Of a stretch of 64,000 bases of DNA, positions 8,187-17,595 are shown in pieces (positions within the stretch are counted from its first letter, which is position 1; each line of letters begins with the position of its first letter). A program made the translations under genes and the position numbers. Source of the DNA: CBDFHC01 sp965247585 (GTDB lineage Bacteria; Chloroflexota; Dehalococcoidia; Lucifugimonadales; GCA-2712585); the NCBI GenBank assembly GCA_965247585.1, contig CBDFHC010000004.1, positions 372,001-436,000 of the forward strand, written 5' to 3'. The notes under the pieces are model-generated. The model did not search any database. It was not told where the DNA came from and saw only the letters and a program-made list of their open reading frames with translations.

Positions 8187-9295
8187 AGGTGGTAGAGGCG
8201 GGCGGCGTTGTCATGGAGGATTTTGCGGCGGTGGTCTTCGGGGACGCCTTCGAAGATGGCATCTACGATTTGCTGGGACTTGGGGAAGGTGGACTCGGGG
8301 TGGGGGTAGTCGGAGCCCCACATTAGATTATCCACACCGATTATCTCGCGGAACATCATGCCGAAGGTGTCTTCCTGGAAGCTGAGGAAGATGTTGCGGT
8401 GGAAGAAGTCGCTGGGCATCATGCCGTTTTCGAAGCGGGGTAGCTGCTGCCCGCGGGGGCGCTGGCTGTAGACGAGGTCCATGCGCTCGATGAAGGCGGG
8501 GGCCCAGGCCAGCTCGTGCTCCACGCTGATGACTTTCAGGTCCGGGAATCGTTGGAAGACGCCGCCGAACAGCATGTTGCCCAGGGAGACGCGGACGTAG
8601 TAGTCGAGGCAGGCGAACTCGGCGGGGCTTTGATCCAGGAAGCCGAAGGGGGCGTCCGGCGTGGCGCGGTTGGTGGCGACGTGGAGGCTGACTGGCATGT
8701 CCAGCTCCTGGGCGGCGGCCCAGAAAGGGTCGTATAGAGGGTTGTCGTAGCCGCGGGAGCGGGGAGGGAAGACGGTGATCATGGCGCCGACCATGCCGAT
8801 GTTTCGGGCGCGGCGGAGCTCCTGGACGGCGGTGGTTATGTCGTCCAGGTTGATCATGGCGATGCCCTTGAGGTGGGAGGGGTAGGCGGAGCAGAACTCG
8901 GCGGACCAGTCGTTGTAGGCAGAGAAGAGGGCATCCAGGAGGCGGCCATCCGGGATATCGAACAGGACGAGGCCCTCTGAAGGATAGATGATTGAGGCCT
9001 CGACGCCGTCGACTTCGCTGTCCTTGATAAACTCGCCGGGGATGTAGCCGCCGGGGCGGACGTTTGCCCAGCGGTCCATGAGTTTCAGGGACTGGGGGTT
9101 GTCGAAGCGATCACCGGCCTGGGAGCCGGCGTGGAAGGACATGGAACGGATGCCGTCGACGTACCAGTAATCGGCGTCGTCTTCCTGGACGACGCGGGGG
9201 GCGCGGTGTCGGAAGGCGGGGTCGACGCGATCCGTCCAGAGGTCCGGGGGCTCTACGACGTGGGAGTCGGAGGAGATCATTTTGTAGGATGGCAT
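8183..9295 (-). CDS. Amidohydrolase family protein (amidohydrolase-2/ACMSD-like)
   Basis: 370 residues from ATG 9295. Metal-dependent TIM-barrel hydrolase features: SSDSHVVEPPDLW at the N-terminus (Asp-x-His metal site), LHVATN, VISVEHELAWAP and the terminal MWGSDYPHPEST aspartate motif. Relatives are decarboxylases or hydrolases of aromatic or cyclic substrates; the exact reaction cannot be read. The stop codon (TAA on the minus strand) shares bases with the TAG of the restriction endonuclease, so the restriction-modification pair abuts the end of this gene exactly. Upstream is a repeat-bearing gap. Confidence 0.9.
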   Translation of the reverse strand: MPSYKMISSDSHVVEPPDLWTDRVDPAFRHRAPRVVQEDDADYWYVDGIRSMSFHAGSQAGDRFDNPQSLKLMDRWANVRPGGYIPGEFIKDSEVDGVEASIIYPSEGLVLFDIPDGRLLDALFSAYNDWSAEFCSAYPSHLKGIAMINLDDITTAVQELRRARNIGMVGAMITVFPPRSRGYDNPLYDPFWAAAQELDMPVSLHVATNRATPDAPFGFLDQSPAEFACLDYYVRVSLGNMLFGGVFQRFPDLKVISVEHELAWAPAFIERMDLVYSQRPRGQQLPRFENGMMPSDFFHRNIFLSFQEDTFGMMFREIIGVDNLMWGSDYPHPESTFPKSQQIVDAIFEGVPEDHRRKILHDNAARLYHL

Positions 9296-9875
9296 TTGGG
9301 CCTGCCTTTTTGGTGGGCGTGTCTGTGAGTGGGGATGGAGCTGATGGAGGGATTATTTCCGGCGCGCCGGGGGGTGTCAAGGAGGGTTGCCTGGGGAATC
9401 CCCCGAACCCCCTTCCAGAGAGGGAGCTGCCTCTCTGGACTCTCCCCAAGAAGGTGTGATTAAGGGACGCGGATAGCAAATTGTAGGGGTTTATTGTGAG
9501 GCAGGTCGTTTTCCGGGCAATCAGCCATTGCGATGGGTATAGCCACCGCGAAGTACTGCGAATCGCAGGTTGGCGGTTCCCACCCACCCGCCCTAAAAGA
9601 TTATTAAAAGTCTTTCTTAAGGACACCTTCAGACCCCTGGCAAGGAACCAAGGTTCCCTGCACTCTCCTGCGCGGTTGGCCGAGGAAGATGGAGCGGTAT
9701 GGGATCGTCCTTCGAGAGCCTCAGGATGATCGGGTTGGAATGGAAAGCCAGATTCTAGTTGAGAGAACATGCAGAGCGGCGTTGTTTACAGTGTGAGAAG
9801 GGGATTCTAGAATGGGCGGCGAGGGGCCCAGAAATAGACGAAGGCCCAACTGAGGGGCCGAGGAGGTAGCGCAGG
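9296..9875 (+). repeat. Intergenic gap with a composite dispersed repeat (core 9522-9745)
   Basis: 9296-9520 shows no gene; it has a variant hairpin segment around 9400-9445 (CCTTCCAGAGAGGGAGCTGCCTCTCTGGACTC). From 9528 comes GCGATGGGTATAGCCACCGCG, the AATCGCAGGTTGGCGG block, CCCACCCACCCGCCC, a TTAAAAG spacer, the degenerate hairpin CTTAAGGACACCTTCAGAC, the CCAAGGTTCCCTGCACTC segment, and a CTCGTCCTTCGAG...CTCAGGATGA pair at about 9706-9728. The last 130 bases before the NHL gene show nothing. Confidence 0.75.
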
Positions 9876-10754
9876 ATGGTGACGGTAGGGACGGGAAAGC
9901 ACACGTACCGGCTGGAGCAGGACTGGGGGGACTTGCCGGCGGGGCAGCAGTACGGCGCGGTGAGCGCCATGGCGACGGATTCTGAGGACCGAGTGTATAT
10001 TTTTCAGCGCACGGAACCGCCGGTGTTGGTGTTCGACCAAGGAGGGGCGTATCTGGGGAGCTGGGGCGACAAGGCGATTAGGGAGTCGCACGGTTTTTAT
10101 ATCAGCGACGACGTGGCGTACATTACAGACCGGGACGATTCGGTGGCGCTGAAGTACACGCTGGAGGGCAAGCCGTTGCAGATTCTAGGCCAGCGAGGGG
10201 TGCACTCGGATACGGGGTGCGAGAAGCCAGGGGACCTGGTGCCGCGGGCGGCAGGGCCGTTCAACTACCCGACGGAGATGGCGCCATCGCCCTCGGGGGA
10301 CCTGTACGTATCGGATGGGTACCGGAACGCGCGGGTACACCGGTTCTCCGGGGACGGACAGTTGATTGCGTCGTGGGGGGAGCCAGGAAAGTCGGAGCCG
10401 GGGCAGTTCCACCTACCCCACAGCCTGCTGGTGGACGGCGACGGCAAGGTCTATGTGTGCGACCGGGAGAACAGCCGCATTCAGGTGTTCGACGGGGAGG
10501 GGAACTATCTTTCGATGTGGACGGACGTGCACCGGCCCACGGACATCTCGCTGGACGGCGACGGGGTGTTCTACGTCAGCGAGTTGGATGTGGAGGGTTC
10601 GGGGCCGCGAGTGAGCGTGCTGGACGGCGAGGGGAGGGTGCTGGCGCGGTGGGACTCGCGCTCGGCGCACGGACTGTGGGTGGACTCCAGGGGAGACATA
10701 TACCTGGCGCTGGTGGGAGACCGGAGCGTGGACAAGTATGTGCGGCAGGGGTAG
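9876..10754 (+). CDS. NHL-repeat beta-propeller protein (amidating-lyase-like)
   Basis: 292 residues from ATG 9876 (GGAGGTAGCGCAGG upstream). Repeated strands of an NHL propeller are visible: AMATDSEDRVYIFQRTEPPV, HGFYISDDVAYITDRDDSVA, MAPSPSGDLYVSDGYRNARV, SLLVDGDGKVYVCDRENSRI, ISLDGDGVFYVSELDVEGSG and LWVDSRGDIYLALVGD, about six blades. The DGYxNARVHRFS and CDRENSRIQVFD motifs match bacterial relatives of peptidyl-alpha-hydroxyglycine alpha-amidating lyase. No signal peptide or membrane segment is visible. A role in ligand binding or lyase chemistry is inference from the family. It stands alone between repeat blocks. Confidence 0.85.
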   Translation: MVTVGTGKHTYRLEQDWGDLPAGQQYGAVSAMATDSEDRVYIFQRTEPPVLVFDQGGAYLGSWGDKAIRESHGFYISDDVAYITDRDDSVALKYTLEGKPLQILGQRGVHSDTGCEKPGDLVPRAAGPFNYPTEMAPSPSGDLYVSDGYRNARVHRFSGDGQLIASWGEPGKSEPGQFHLPHSLLVDGDGKVYVCDRENSRIQVFDGEGNYLSMWTDVHRPTDISLDGDGVFYVSELDVEGSGPRVSVLDGEGRVLARWDSRSAHGLWVDSRGDIYLALVGDRSVDKYVRQG

Positions 10755-12138
10755 GGGTTGTTTCTAAGGGAGTGAAACCACCTCTGGGCTTTCCCTTGCT
10801 GGGTGTCATTCAAAGGACGATTTACCTAAATGCGAGGCGAACAGCGATTGCGATGGGTATCGCCACTACGAAGGGCAGCAAATCACAGGTTGGTGGTTCC
10901 CACCCACCCGCCCCGAAAGGTTTAAAAAACGAATTTCTGAGGGACACCCTCAGACTCCCGCCAGAAGGGGCCATCCCCCTCTGGACTCCCACTTGCTGGG
11001 TGTCATTCAATAGACGATTTACCTAAATGCGAGGCGAACAGCGATGGCAACTGAGGCCGGCACCACAGAGGGTTGAAAACCCAAGTGGCGGTGCCGACTA
11101 GCAAGAATGCGGTATGGGCTCGTCCTTCGAGAGCCTCAGAGATTTTGCGTAAATTGAGCTGGGATAGCGGTAGTGGGCGCCAAGGTTGGATGTGCTCTCC
11201 CGCCGCACCCAGATTCTTCGATCCTCACGAACGGACTCAGAATGACATGGTGGGGGGCGGAATGCGGTATGGGCTCGTCCTTCGAGAACCTCAGGATGAG
11301 CGGGGTTGGAGGCGTAGGACGCTTATTTTCATAGGAATCCATCATGTTGGCGTCCAGCACCAAGGAGGATGAAAGACCAGGATCGGAATCCGAAGCGGGC
11401 GCCAGGGTAGGACTTGCTCTCCCACCACACCCAGATTCTTCGATCCTCACGAACGGACTCAGAATGACATGGTGGGGGGCGGAATGCGGTATGGGCTCGT
11501 CCTTCGAGAACCTCAGGATGAGCGGGTTGGAGGCGTAGGACGCTTATTTTCATAGGAATCCATCATGTTGGCGTCCAGCACCAAGGAGGATGAAAGACCA
11601 GGATCGGAATCCGAAGTGGGCGCCAAGATTGGATGTGCTCTCCCACCGCACCCAGATTCTTCGATCCTCACGGGCGGACTCAGAATGACATGGTGGGGGG
11701 CGGAATGCGGTATGGGCTCGTCCTTCGAGAGCCTCAGGATGAGCGGGTTGGAGGTGTAGCAAGCTTATTTTCATAGGAATCCATCATCTTGGCGTCCAGC
11801 ACCAGGGAGGATGAAAAAAGAGTGGCGGATATCATCCATGGTGACCGGTATAGCTACTACAAAGGATTTCAGATCACAGGCTGGTGGTTCCCACCCTGCC
11901 GCCCCGAAAGGTCTAAAAAACGAATTTCTGAGGGTGTCCCTCAGACTCCCCCCAGAGGGGGCCATCCCCCTCTGGACTCCCCCTTGGTAGGCGTAGGTAG
12001 AGTAGCGACGGTGCTATTTTCATAGGAATGACATGACATATGTGGAGACTTAACGCGGGACAATGAGACGCTGAAAAAGCCGACGAAGCTAAAAACTTAC
12101 AGGGCCCCAGGATGAGCGGGTTAGAATGGCAGTAAGGA
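10755..12138 (+). repeat. Large repeat block including a 221-bp tandem array
   Basis: No gene supported. A composite hairpin repeat lies at 10846-11005 (CGATGGGTATCGCCACTACG, TCTGAGGGACACCCTCAGA, then an AGAAGGGGCCATCCCCCTCT second hairpin). From about 11105 to 11820 a unit made of the CTCGTCCTTCGAG/CTCAGGATGAG pair, the TATTTTCATAGGAATCCATCAT element, the GTTGGCGTCCAGCACC block and the AGATTCTTCG/CTCAGAATGAC pair repeats in tandem: the CATCATGTTGGCG mark recurs at about 11340, 11561 and 11782, a 221-bp period. A further composite copy occupies 11840-11995. 12000-12138 carries another TATTTTCATAGGAATGACAT element. Confidence 0.85.
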
Positions 12139-13293
12139 ATGAATTATCGAGGGGTTGACGTGAATCGAAGGCGGGAGGATATACGGTCGCGATGGGGCTC
12201 CAGACGGAGCCGCGATAGGCGTCCGTTTGGCGGCGCGGACGATGTGGATGTTGAAGAGGTATCTTCCGAGGAATCGGTAGAGGAGGGAGACGGGGTTGAG
12301 GAGGGGGCTGGGTTAGCATCGGCCTCGATTGACATCGGCGACTCGCGGTCTGGGGAGTCTGGCGCTCGACAGGATGCGGATGGGCCGGCTGAGGAGCGGG
12401 GAGAGGTGGCGCCGGTGGAGGAGGAGTACCGAACGATTGAGGAAGCGGTGGAGGCGGACGCGACCGCCAGGGCACTGGAAGGGGCGGGCCGGCTGGCGCT
12501 AGCGTACGCGGCCAGAAGGCCCACGATATATGGTCCCGTTTATGCTGGAGCGGAGCTAACCAGGCGGATTATCGCGTCACGAGAGATAGACGGGAGCTAC
12601 TACTTTCGGGTGGCGTACCAACCGTCAGAGGGGTTCACCGGAGAGCCGGGAATCGAAGAGATCTTTGTTGAAAAGTCTGGGGCGATTTCGCTGAGGCAGA
12701 TCGTCCGGGCGCCGATGCCGAGGTGGGGGCCGGCGGCGGCGCCGATGGAAGCGCCGAGGCCGCTTCGACCCGAAAGGGCGGCCAGGCCTGAGCCCGTTGC
12801 TGAAGCGCCAAGGGCCGAGGCGCCGCCGGCGGCGCCGTTGGGCAACCGGCCGGAGCTTCGACAAATAAACACGGCAATAGAGTACCGGAGCCCGTGGCAG
12901 GTGGGGCTCTTCACTCTTCTGTTTTCGTACTTGAACGTGGTGATTTGGTTTGGTGTGACGTGGTCAGAGATAAAGCGCGAGGGCGGGGGAAGACGAATGA
13001 GTTCGGTGTGGCACGGGCTGGCGACGCTGGTGCCGCTGTATGGTTGGAACCGTGGCTGGTCGCATTACGCGGCGATCAACAGTTTGATGGAGCGGGCACG
13101 TCGGCCGGGCCGGATCAGGCCGGGGATAGCGTTAGCCGGGATGGCCTCGGCGCAGGCGGTGGCATGGAGCATGTTCTTCTTACCGTGGACGTGGCAGTCA
13201 GGGTTGGTGGTGTGGGTTACGGTCGCGTCGCTGAACGGGTTGGTGATGATACTGGCACAGGGGGCGCTGAATGATTACAGGGAGGGACGGTGA
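12139..13293 (+). CDS. Membrane protein with acidic disordered N-terminus and C-terminal DUF4234-like domain
   Basis: 384 residues from ATG 12139 (AAGGA upstream). Residues 1-115 are charged and low-complexity, first Arg-rich then very acidic (VEEVSSEESVEEGDGVEEGA). A middle region (about 115-210) could fold (YYFRVAYQPSEGF, IEEIFVEKSGAISLRQIV). It is followed by a Pro/Ala/Arg linker and then a membrane domain: VGLFTLLFSYLNVVIWFGVT, WSEIKREGGG, ATLVPLYGWNRGWSHYAAIN and two late hydrophobic helices. The helix-then-charged-loop pattern and conserved YGWNRGWSHY resemble DUF4234-type membrane domains; function unknown. No neighbouring gene is close enough to suggest an operon. Confidence 0.7.
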   Translation: MNYRGVDVNRRREDIRSRWGSRRSRDRRPFGGADDVDVEEVSSEESVEEGDGVEEGAGLASASIDIGDSRSGESGARQDADGPAEERGEVAPVEEEYRTIEEAVEADATARALEGAGRLALAYAARRPTIYGPVYAGAELTRRIIASREIDGSYYFRVAYQPSEGFTGEPGIEEIFVEKSGAISLRQIVRAPMPRWGPAAAPMEAPRPLRPERAARPEPVAEAPRAEAPPAAPLGNRPELRQINTAIEYRSPWQVGLFTLLFSYLNVVIWFGVTWSEIKREGGGRRMSSVWHGLATLVPLYGWNRGWSHYAAINSLMERARRPGRIRPGIALAGMASAQAVAWSMFFLPWTWQSGLVVWVTVASLNGLVMILAQGALNDYREGR

Positions 13294-13314
13294 TTCCTGG
13301 GGGGAATCAGGGAT

Positions 13315-14465
13315 GGGGATTGGGGTTGCTGGCACAAAGGGTTGCGAATCACGGGTTGGTGGTGTTCGTGCGCTGGGAATGGATGTACGGAGAAGCAGTA
13401 TAGGCTCGTCCTTCGAGAGCCTCAGGATGAGCAGGTTGGTACCGAAGAAGGGGCGGGCTACATCGGCTGAAATCTGCCATGCCGATGGGTATCGCTACCA
13501 CAATGGGCTCCAAATCACAGGTTGGTGGTTCCCACCCACCCGCCCCGGAAGGTTTTATAAGTATTTTCTGAGGGACTCCCTCAGACTCCCGGCAGCACCA
13601 CCCAGGTTCCCTGCACTTTTCCGTGTGGTTAGTGGTGATGGTGCGCTGGGAATGGATGTACGGAGAAGCGGTATGGGCTCGCCCTTCGAAAGCCTCAGGA
13701 TGAGCAGGTTGGTACCGAAGAAGGGGCGGGCTACATCGGCTGAAATCTGCCATGCCGATGGGTATCGCTACCACAATGGGCTCCAAATCACAGGTTGGTG
13801 GTTCCCACCCACCCGCCCCGGAAGGTTTTATAAGTATTTTCTGAGGGACTCCCTCAGACTCCCGGCAGCACCACCCAGGTTCCCTGCACTTTTCCGTGTG
13901 GTTAGTGGTGATGGTGCGCTGGGAATGGATGTACGGAGAAGCGGTATGGGCTCGTCCTTCGAAAGCCTCAGGATGAGCGGGTTGGTACCGAAGAAGGGGT
14001 GGGCTACATTGGATGAAATCTGCCATGCCGATGGGTATCGCTACCTCAAAGGGCTCCAAATCACAGGTTGGTGGTTCCCACCCGCCCGCCCAGTTAGGTC
14101 TTTAAAAAGTTTTTCTGAGGGACTCCCTCAGACCCCCGGCAGCACCACCCAGGTTCCCTGCACTTTTCCGTGTGGTTAGTGGTGATGGTGCGCTGGGAAT
14201 GGATGTACGGAGAAGCGGTATGGGCTCGTCCTTCGAGGGCCTCAGGATGAGCGGGTTGGTACCGAAGAAGGGGCGGGCTACATTGGATGAAATCTGCCAT
14301 GCCGATGGGTATCGCTACCTCAAAGGGCTCCAAATCACAGGTTGGTGGTTCCCACCCGCCCGCCCAGTAAGGTCTTTAAAAAGTTTTTCTGAGGGACACC
14401 CTCAGACTCTCGGCAAGGAACCCAGGTTCCCTGCACTTTCCTGATTTGGATTCTATTTTCGAGGC
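13315..14465 (+). repeat. Four-copy tandem array of the composite repeat, 273-bp period
   Basis: The mark GTGCGCTGGGAATGGATGTA recurs at 13368, 13641, 13914 and 14188. Each unit holds the CTCGTCCTTCGAG/CTCAGGATGAG pair, the GAAGAAGGGGCGGGCTACAT block, the GATGGGTATCGCTACC module, the CCCACCCGCCC box, an A/T-rich spacer and the TCTGAGGGACTCCCTCAGA hairpin with a CCCAGGTTCCCTGCAC tail. Copies 1-2 and 3-4 are most alike. Long open frames on both strands here are products of the repeat, not genes. Confidence 0.9.
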
Positions 14466-14485
14466 GATGAGCTAGGAGGAGCGGA

Positions 14486-16147
14486 ATGGTAACGGGAAGC
14501 GAGCTGTTGGCGAGGGCGTTGAAGCTGGAGGGGGTGGAGAAGGTGTTCACGCTGGCGGGGGACCATATCTTGCCGGCAATGGACCTGATGGCGGATGAGG
14601 GGTTCCACTTTGTGGATGTGCGGCACGAGCAGGCCGCAGTACACATGGCGGACGCGTGGGGACGGATCACGCGGCAGCCCGGGGTGTGTATGTATACCAC
14701 GCCAGGGTTCGCCAACGCGGTGCCGGGGCTGGCGCACGCGCTGCACAGCGAGAGCCCGGTGATTTCGATCAGCGGTTCGGCGCAGGCATCGCAGCTAGGC
14801 AAGGGGGCGATGCAGGAGATTGAGCAGGTGGCGATGGCCCGTCCGGTGACGAAGGGTTCCTGGATGGTGACCGACGCGCGCCGGATCCCGGAGTTCGTGG
14901 CGAAGGCGATGAGGACGGCGTTTAGCGGCAGGTGGGGACCGGTGCACCTGACGATACCGGTGGATGTACAGGAGCAGGAGGTCTCGGAGGGGGAGGTGGC
15001 GAGCTTCGAGCCGTCTGAGTACCGCGGCGCCGAGGGAGGGCTGGCGCCGGAGGAGATGGTGCGCCGAGCTATTGATCTATTGCGTCCGGCGGAGCGTCCG
15101 GTGGTGATCGCCGGGGGGCCGGCGGCGTACCGGGAGTCGGGCGATTATCTGCGAGAGTTCGTGGAGACTACTCGGGTGCCGCTGTTCACGGAGGACCAGG
15201 CCCGGGGGATGGTGGCGGACGAGCACCCGTACTGCTTCGGGTTCTTCGAGCAGGGGCTGAACCGAGCGGCGCGGTTGCTTTCGGAGGCGGATGTGGTGCT
15301 GCTGCTGGGCCGGAAGCAGGACCATAGTATTCGGTTCGCGGCGCCTCCGACGATCTCGGCGGAAGCGCGAATTATTCAGGTGGACCCTTCGTTTGCGGAG
15401 GTGGGACGGAACCGGGGGGTGGACGTGGGGATTGTGGGGGACGTGGCGTGGGTGGTGGAGCAACTCACACAGGAGGCGAGGAAGCATACGTGGAGGGAGC
15501 GGCCCTGGCTGAACCGGCTTCGGGGAGAGCGAGAGGCGCAGGCGGAGTGGCTGGAGGGGCTTTCGACGCCAAAAACGCCGATGCACGCGATGTATGTGCA
15601 CAAGGAGGTGGCGCGGCTGCTGGGGCCGGAGGACTTTCTGGTGTTTGACGGTGGCGACTATTGCCATTTCGGCCGGGCGTACCACGGGGCGAACCGGGGC
15701 GGGGGGTGGATGTATATTCCCACGCTGGGGATGCTGGGGTCGTCGCTGCCGACGGCGATGGCGGCGCAACTGGCGTTCCCGGACGCGCGGGTGGTGAATT
15801 TCACGGGGGATGGAGCGTTCGGGTTCCAGGGAATGGAGCTGGATACGGCGGTGCGGCACGGGCTGCCGGTGAAGGTGGTGCTGGGGAACGACGCGGCGTG
15901 GGGGATAGACCGGCAGATTCAGCTAGGGTTGTACGGAAGGACGGTGGCGACGGACCTTCTGCCGTCGCGGTACGACCTGGTGGCGCAGGGGCTGGGGGCG
16001 CACGGGGAGTTTGTTGAGCGTCCGGAGGAGTTGGGGCCGGCGTTGGAGCGGGCGTTGGCGTATGAGGGGCCGGCGCTGGTGAATGTGACGGTGGAGCGGG
16101 CGATCAGCCCGAGGGCGGAGGCGGCGATAGCGCGCCGGATGACGTAG
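14486..16147 (+). CDS. Thiamine diphosphate-dependent enzyme (acetolactate synthase/decarboxylase-like)
   Basis: 553 residues from ATG 14486, with AGGAGGAGCGGA upstream. The three-domain ThDP fold is clear: Pyr domain with the activating glutamate Glu48 in VRHEQAAVHMADAW, a central domain (RPVVIAGGPAAY, VLLLGRKQDHSI), and the PP domain with the metal/ThDP motif GDGAFGFQGMELDTAV (about residue 440) closed by VVLGNDAAWG. Length fits acetolactate synthase large subunits, benzoylformate decarboxylase and oxalyl-CoA decarboxylase. There is no small regulatory subunit or ilv gene nearby, so a catabolic 2-oxoacid or acyl-CoA lyase is as likely as branched-chain synthesis. The neighbours on both sides are repeat blocks. 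Confidence 0.9.
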   Translation: MVTGSELLARALKLEGVEKVFTLAGDHILPAMDLMADEGFHFVDVRHEQAAVHMADAWGRITRQPGVCMYTTPGFANAVPGLAHALHSESPVISISGSAQASQLGKGAMQEIEQVAMARPVTKGSWMVTDARRIPEFVAKAMRTAFSGRWGPVHLTIPVDVQEQEVSEGEVASFEPSEYRGAEGGLAPEEMVRRAIDLLRPAERPVVIAGGPAAYRESGDYLREFVETTRVPLFTEDQARGMVADEHPYCFGFFEQGLNRAARLLSEADVVLLLGRKQDHSIRFAAPPTISAEARIIQVDPSFAEVGRNRGVDVGIVGDVAWVVEQLTQEARKHTWRERPWLNRLRGEREAQAEWLEGLSTPKTPMHAMYVHKEVARLLGPEDFLVFDGGDYCHFGRAYHGANRGGGWMYIPTLGMLGSSLPTAMAAQLAFPDARVVNFTGDGAFGFQGMELDTAVRHGLPVKVVLGNDAAWGIDRQIQLGLYGRTVATDLLPSRYDLVAQGLGAHGEFVERPEELGPALERALAYEGPALVNVTVERAISPRAEAAIARRMT

Positions 16148-16149
16148 GA

Positions 16150-17535
16150 GGGATGGGGGTATCCCCCAAGCCCCCTTCCTGGGGAACGCCCTCTCTGGAC
16201 TCTCCCCTGAGGTGCCAGTGGTGGCAACGGGTGGTGACATTGCCAAGGAGGGCGAATCACAGGTTGGTGGTGCCCACCCACCCGCCCCGGAAGGTTTTTT
16301 GTTTTGAGGGACACCTTCAAACTCCCGGCAGGGAACCTAGGTTCCCTGCACCCTCCTGTGGGGTTGGCGGTGGCTGTGCGCTGGAAACGACCTTTCATGG
16401 ACGGGAGAGTATTACTTTGAAGGCAATCAATCGTGGCGATGGGTGTTACCGTCATCAAGGGCTGCGAATCACAGGTTGGTGGTGATTGTGCGCAGGGAAT
16501 AGATGTACGGAGAAGCGGTATGGGCTCGTCCTTCGAGGGCCTCAGGATGAGCGGGTTGGTACGGAAGAAGGGGTGGGACGGCAATCCTGGCCGCGGGGGT
16601 TGGATGTGCTCTCCCACCACACCCAGATTCTTCGATCCTCACGGACGGACTCAGAATGGCAAGAAGGGAGGATGGAGTCGCCTGGGAAGGGCTATGGGAG
16701 AAGTGTGGGCTCGCATTTTCGGGGCAAGCACACATGGCGATGGGTGTCGCTATCGCGAAGGGCAGCGCATCACAGGTTGGTGGTTCCCACCCACCCGCCC
16801 CGGAAGGTTTTATAAGTATTTTCTGAGGGACTCCTTCAGACTCCCGGCAGCACCCCCCAGGTTCCCTGCACCTTCCTGTGGGGTTGCGGTGATTGTGCGC
16901 AGGGAATAGATGTACGGAGAAGCGGTATAGGCTCGTCCTTCGAGGGCCTCAGGATGAGCGGGTTGGTACGGAAGAAGGGGTGGGACGGCAATCCTGGCCG
17001 CGGGGGTTGGATGTGCTCTCCCACCACACCCAGATTCTTCGATCCTCACGGACGGACTCAGAATGACATGGTGGGAGGATGGAGTCGCCTGGGAAAGGCT
17101 ATGGAGGAAGTGTGGGCTCGTATTTTCGGGGCAAGCACGCATGGCGATGGGTGACGCTATTGCGAAGGGCAGCGAATCACAGGTTGGTACGGAAGAAGGG
17201 GTGGGACGGCAATCCTGGCCTCGGGGGTTGGATGTGCTCTCCCACCACACCCAGATTCTTCGATCCTCACGGACGGACTCAGAATGACATGGTGGGAGGA
17301 TGGAGTCGCCTGGGAAGGGCTATGGAGGAAGTGTAGGCTCGAATTTTCGGGGCAAGCACGCATGGCGATGGGTGTCGCTACCGCGAAGGGCTGCGAATCA
17401 CAGGTTGGTGGTGCCCACCCACCCGCCCCGGAAGGTTTTTTGTTTTGAGGGACACCCTCAAACTCCCGGCAGAGAGGGAGCGCCCTCTCTGGACTCTCCC
17501 CGGAAAGGTGTATTTGAAAGATGGGGTTGGTGGCG
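16150..17535 (+). repeat. Repeat block: five or more composite copies
   Basis: No gene supported. Composite hairpin repeats occupy about 16165-16380, 16435-16560, 16735-16890, 17140-17190 (truncated) and 17365-17515. Between them a unit carrying GGTACGGAAGAAGGGGTGGGACGGCAATCC, the AGATTCTTCG/CTCAGAATG pair and GATGGAGTCGCCTGGGAA recurs at about 16558, 16968 and 17187. The second hairpin varies: AACCTAGGTT type at about 16335, AGAGAGGGAGCGCCCTCTCT type at 17470. Confidence 0.85.
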
Positions 17536-17539
17536 CGTT

Positions 17540-17575
17540 AAAAAAGAAGAAGGCCCCCGATTGGGGGCCTTCTTC
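17540..17575 (-). terminator. Strong intrinsic terminator of the 17596-19437 amidohydrolase
   Basis: Hairpin GAAGAAGGCCCCC-AATC-GGGGGCCTTCTTC read on the minus strand, immediately followed by a TTTTTT tract, 20 bases beyond the stop of the minus-strand gene. Perfect 13-bp stem. Confidence 0.9.
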
Positions 17576-17595
17576 ATGGGAGGTAAGGGAGGGGG

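Noticed and set aside
13349..14333. Long frames on both strands over the 273-bp array
   Set aside because: They repeat with the DNA unit and encode only translations of the hairpin repeat.
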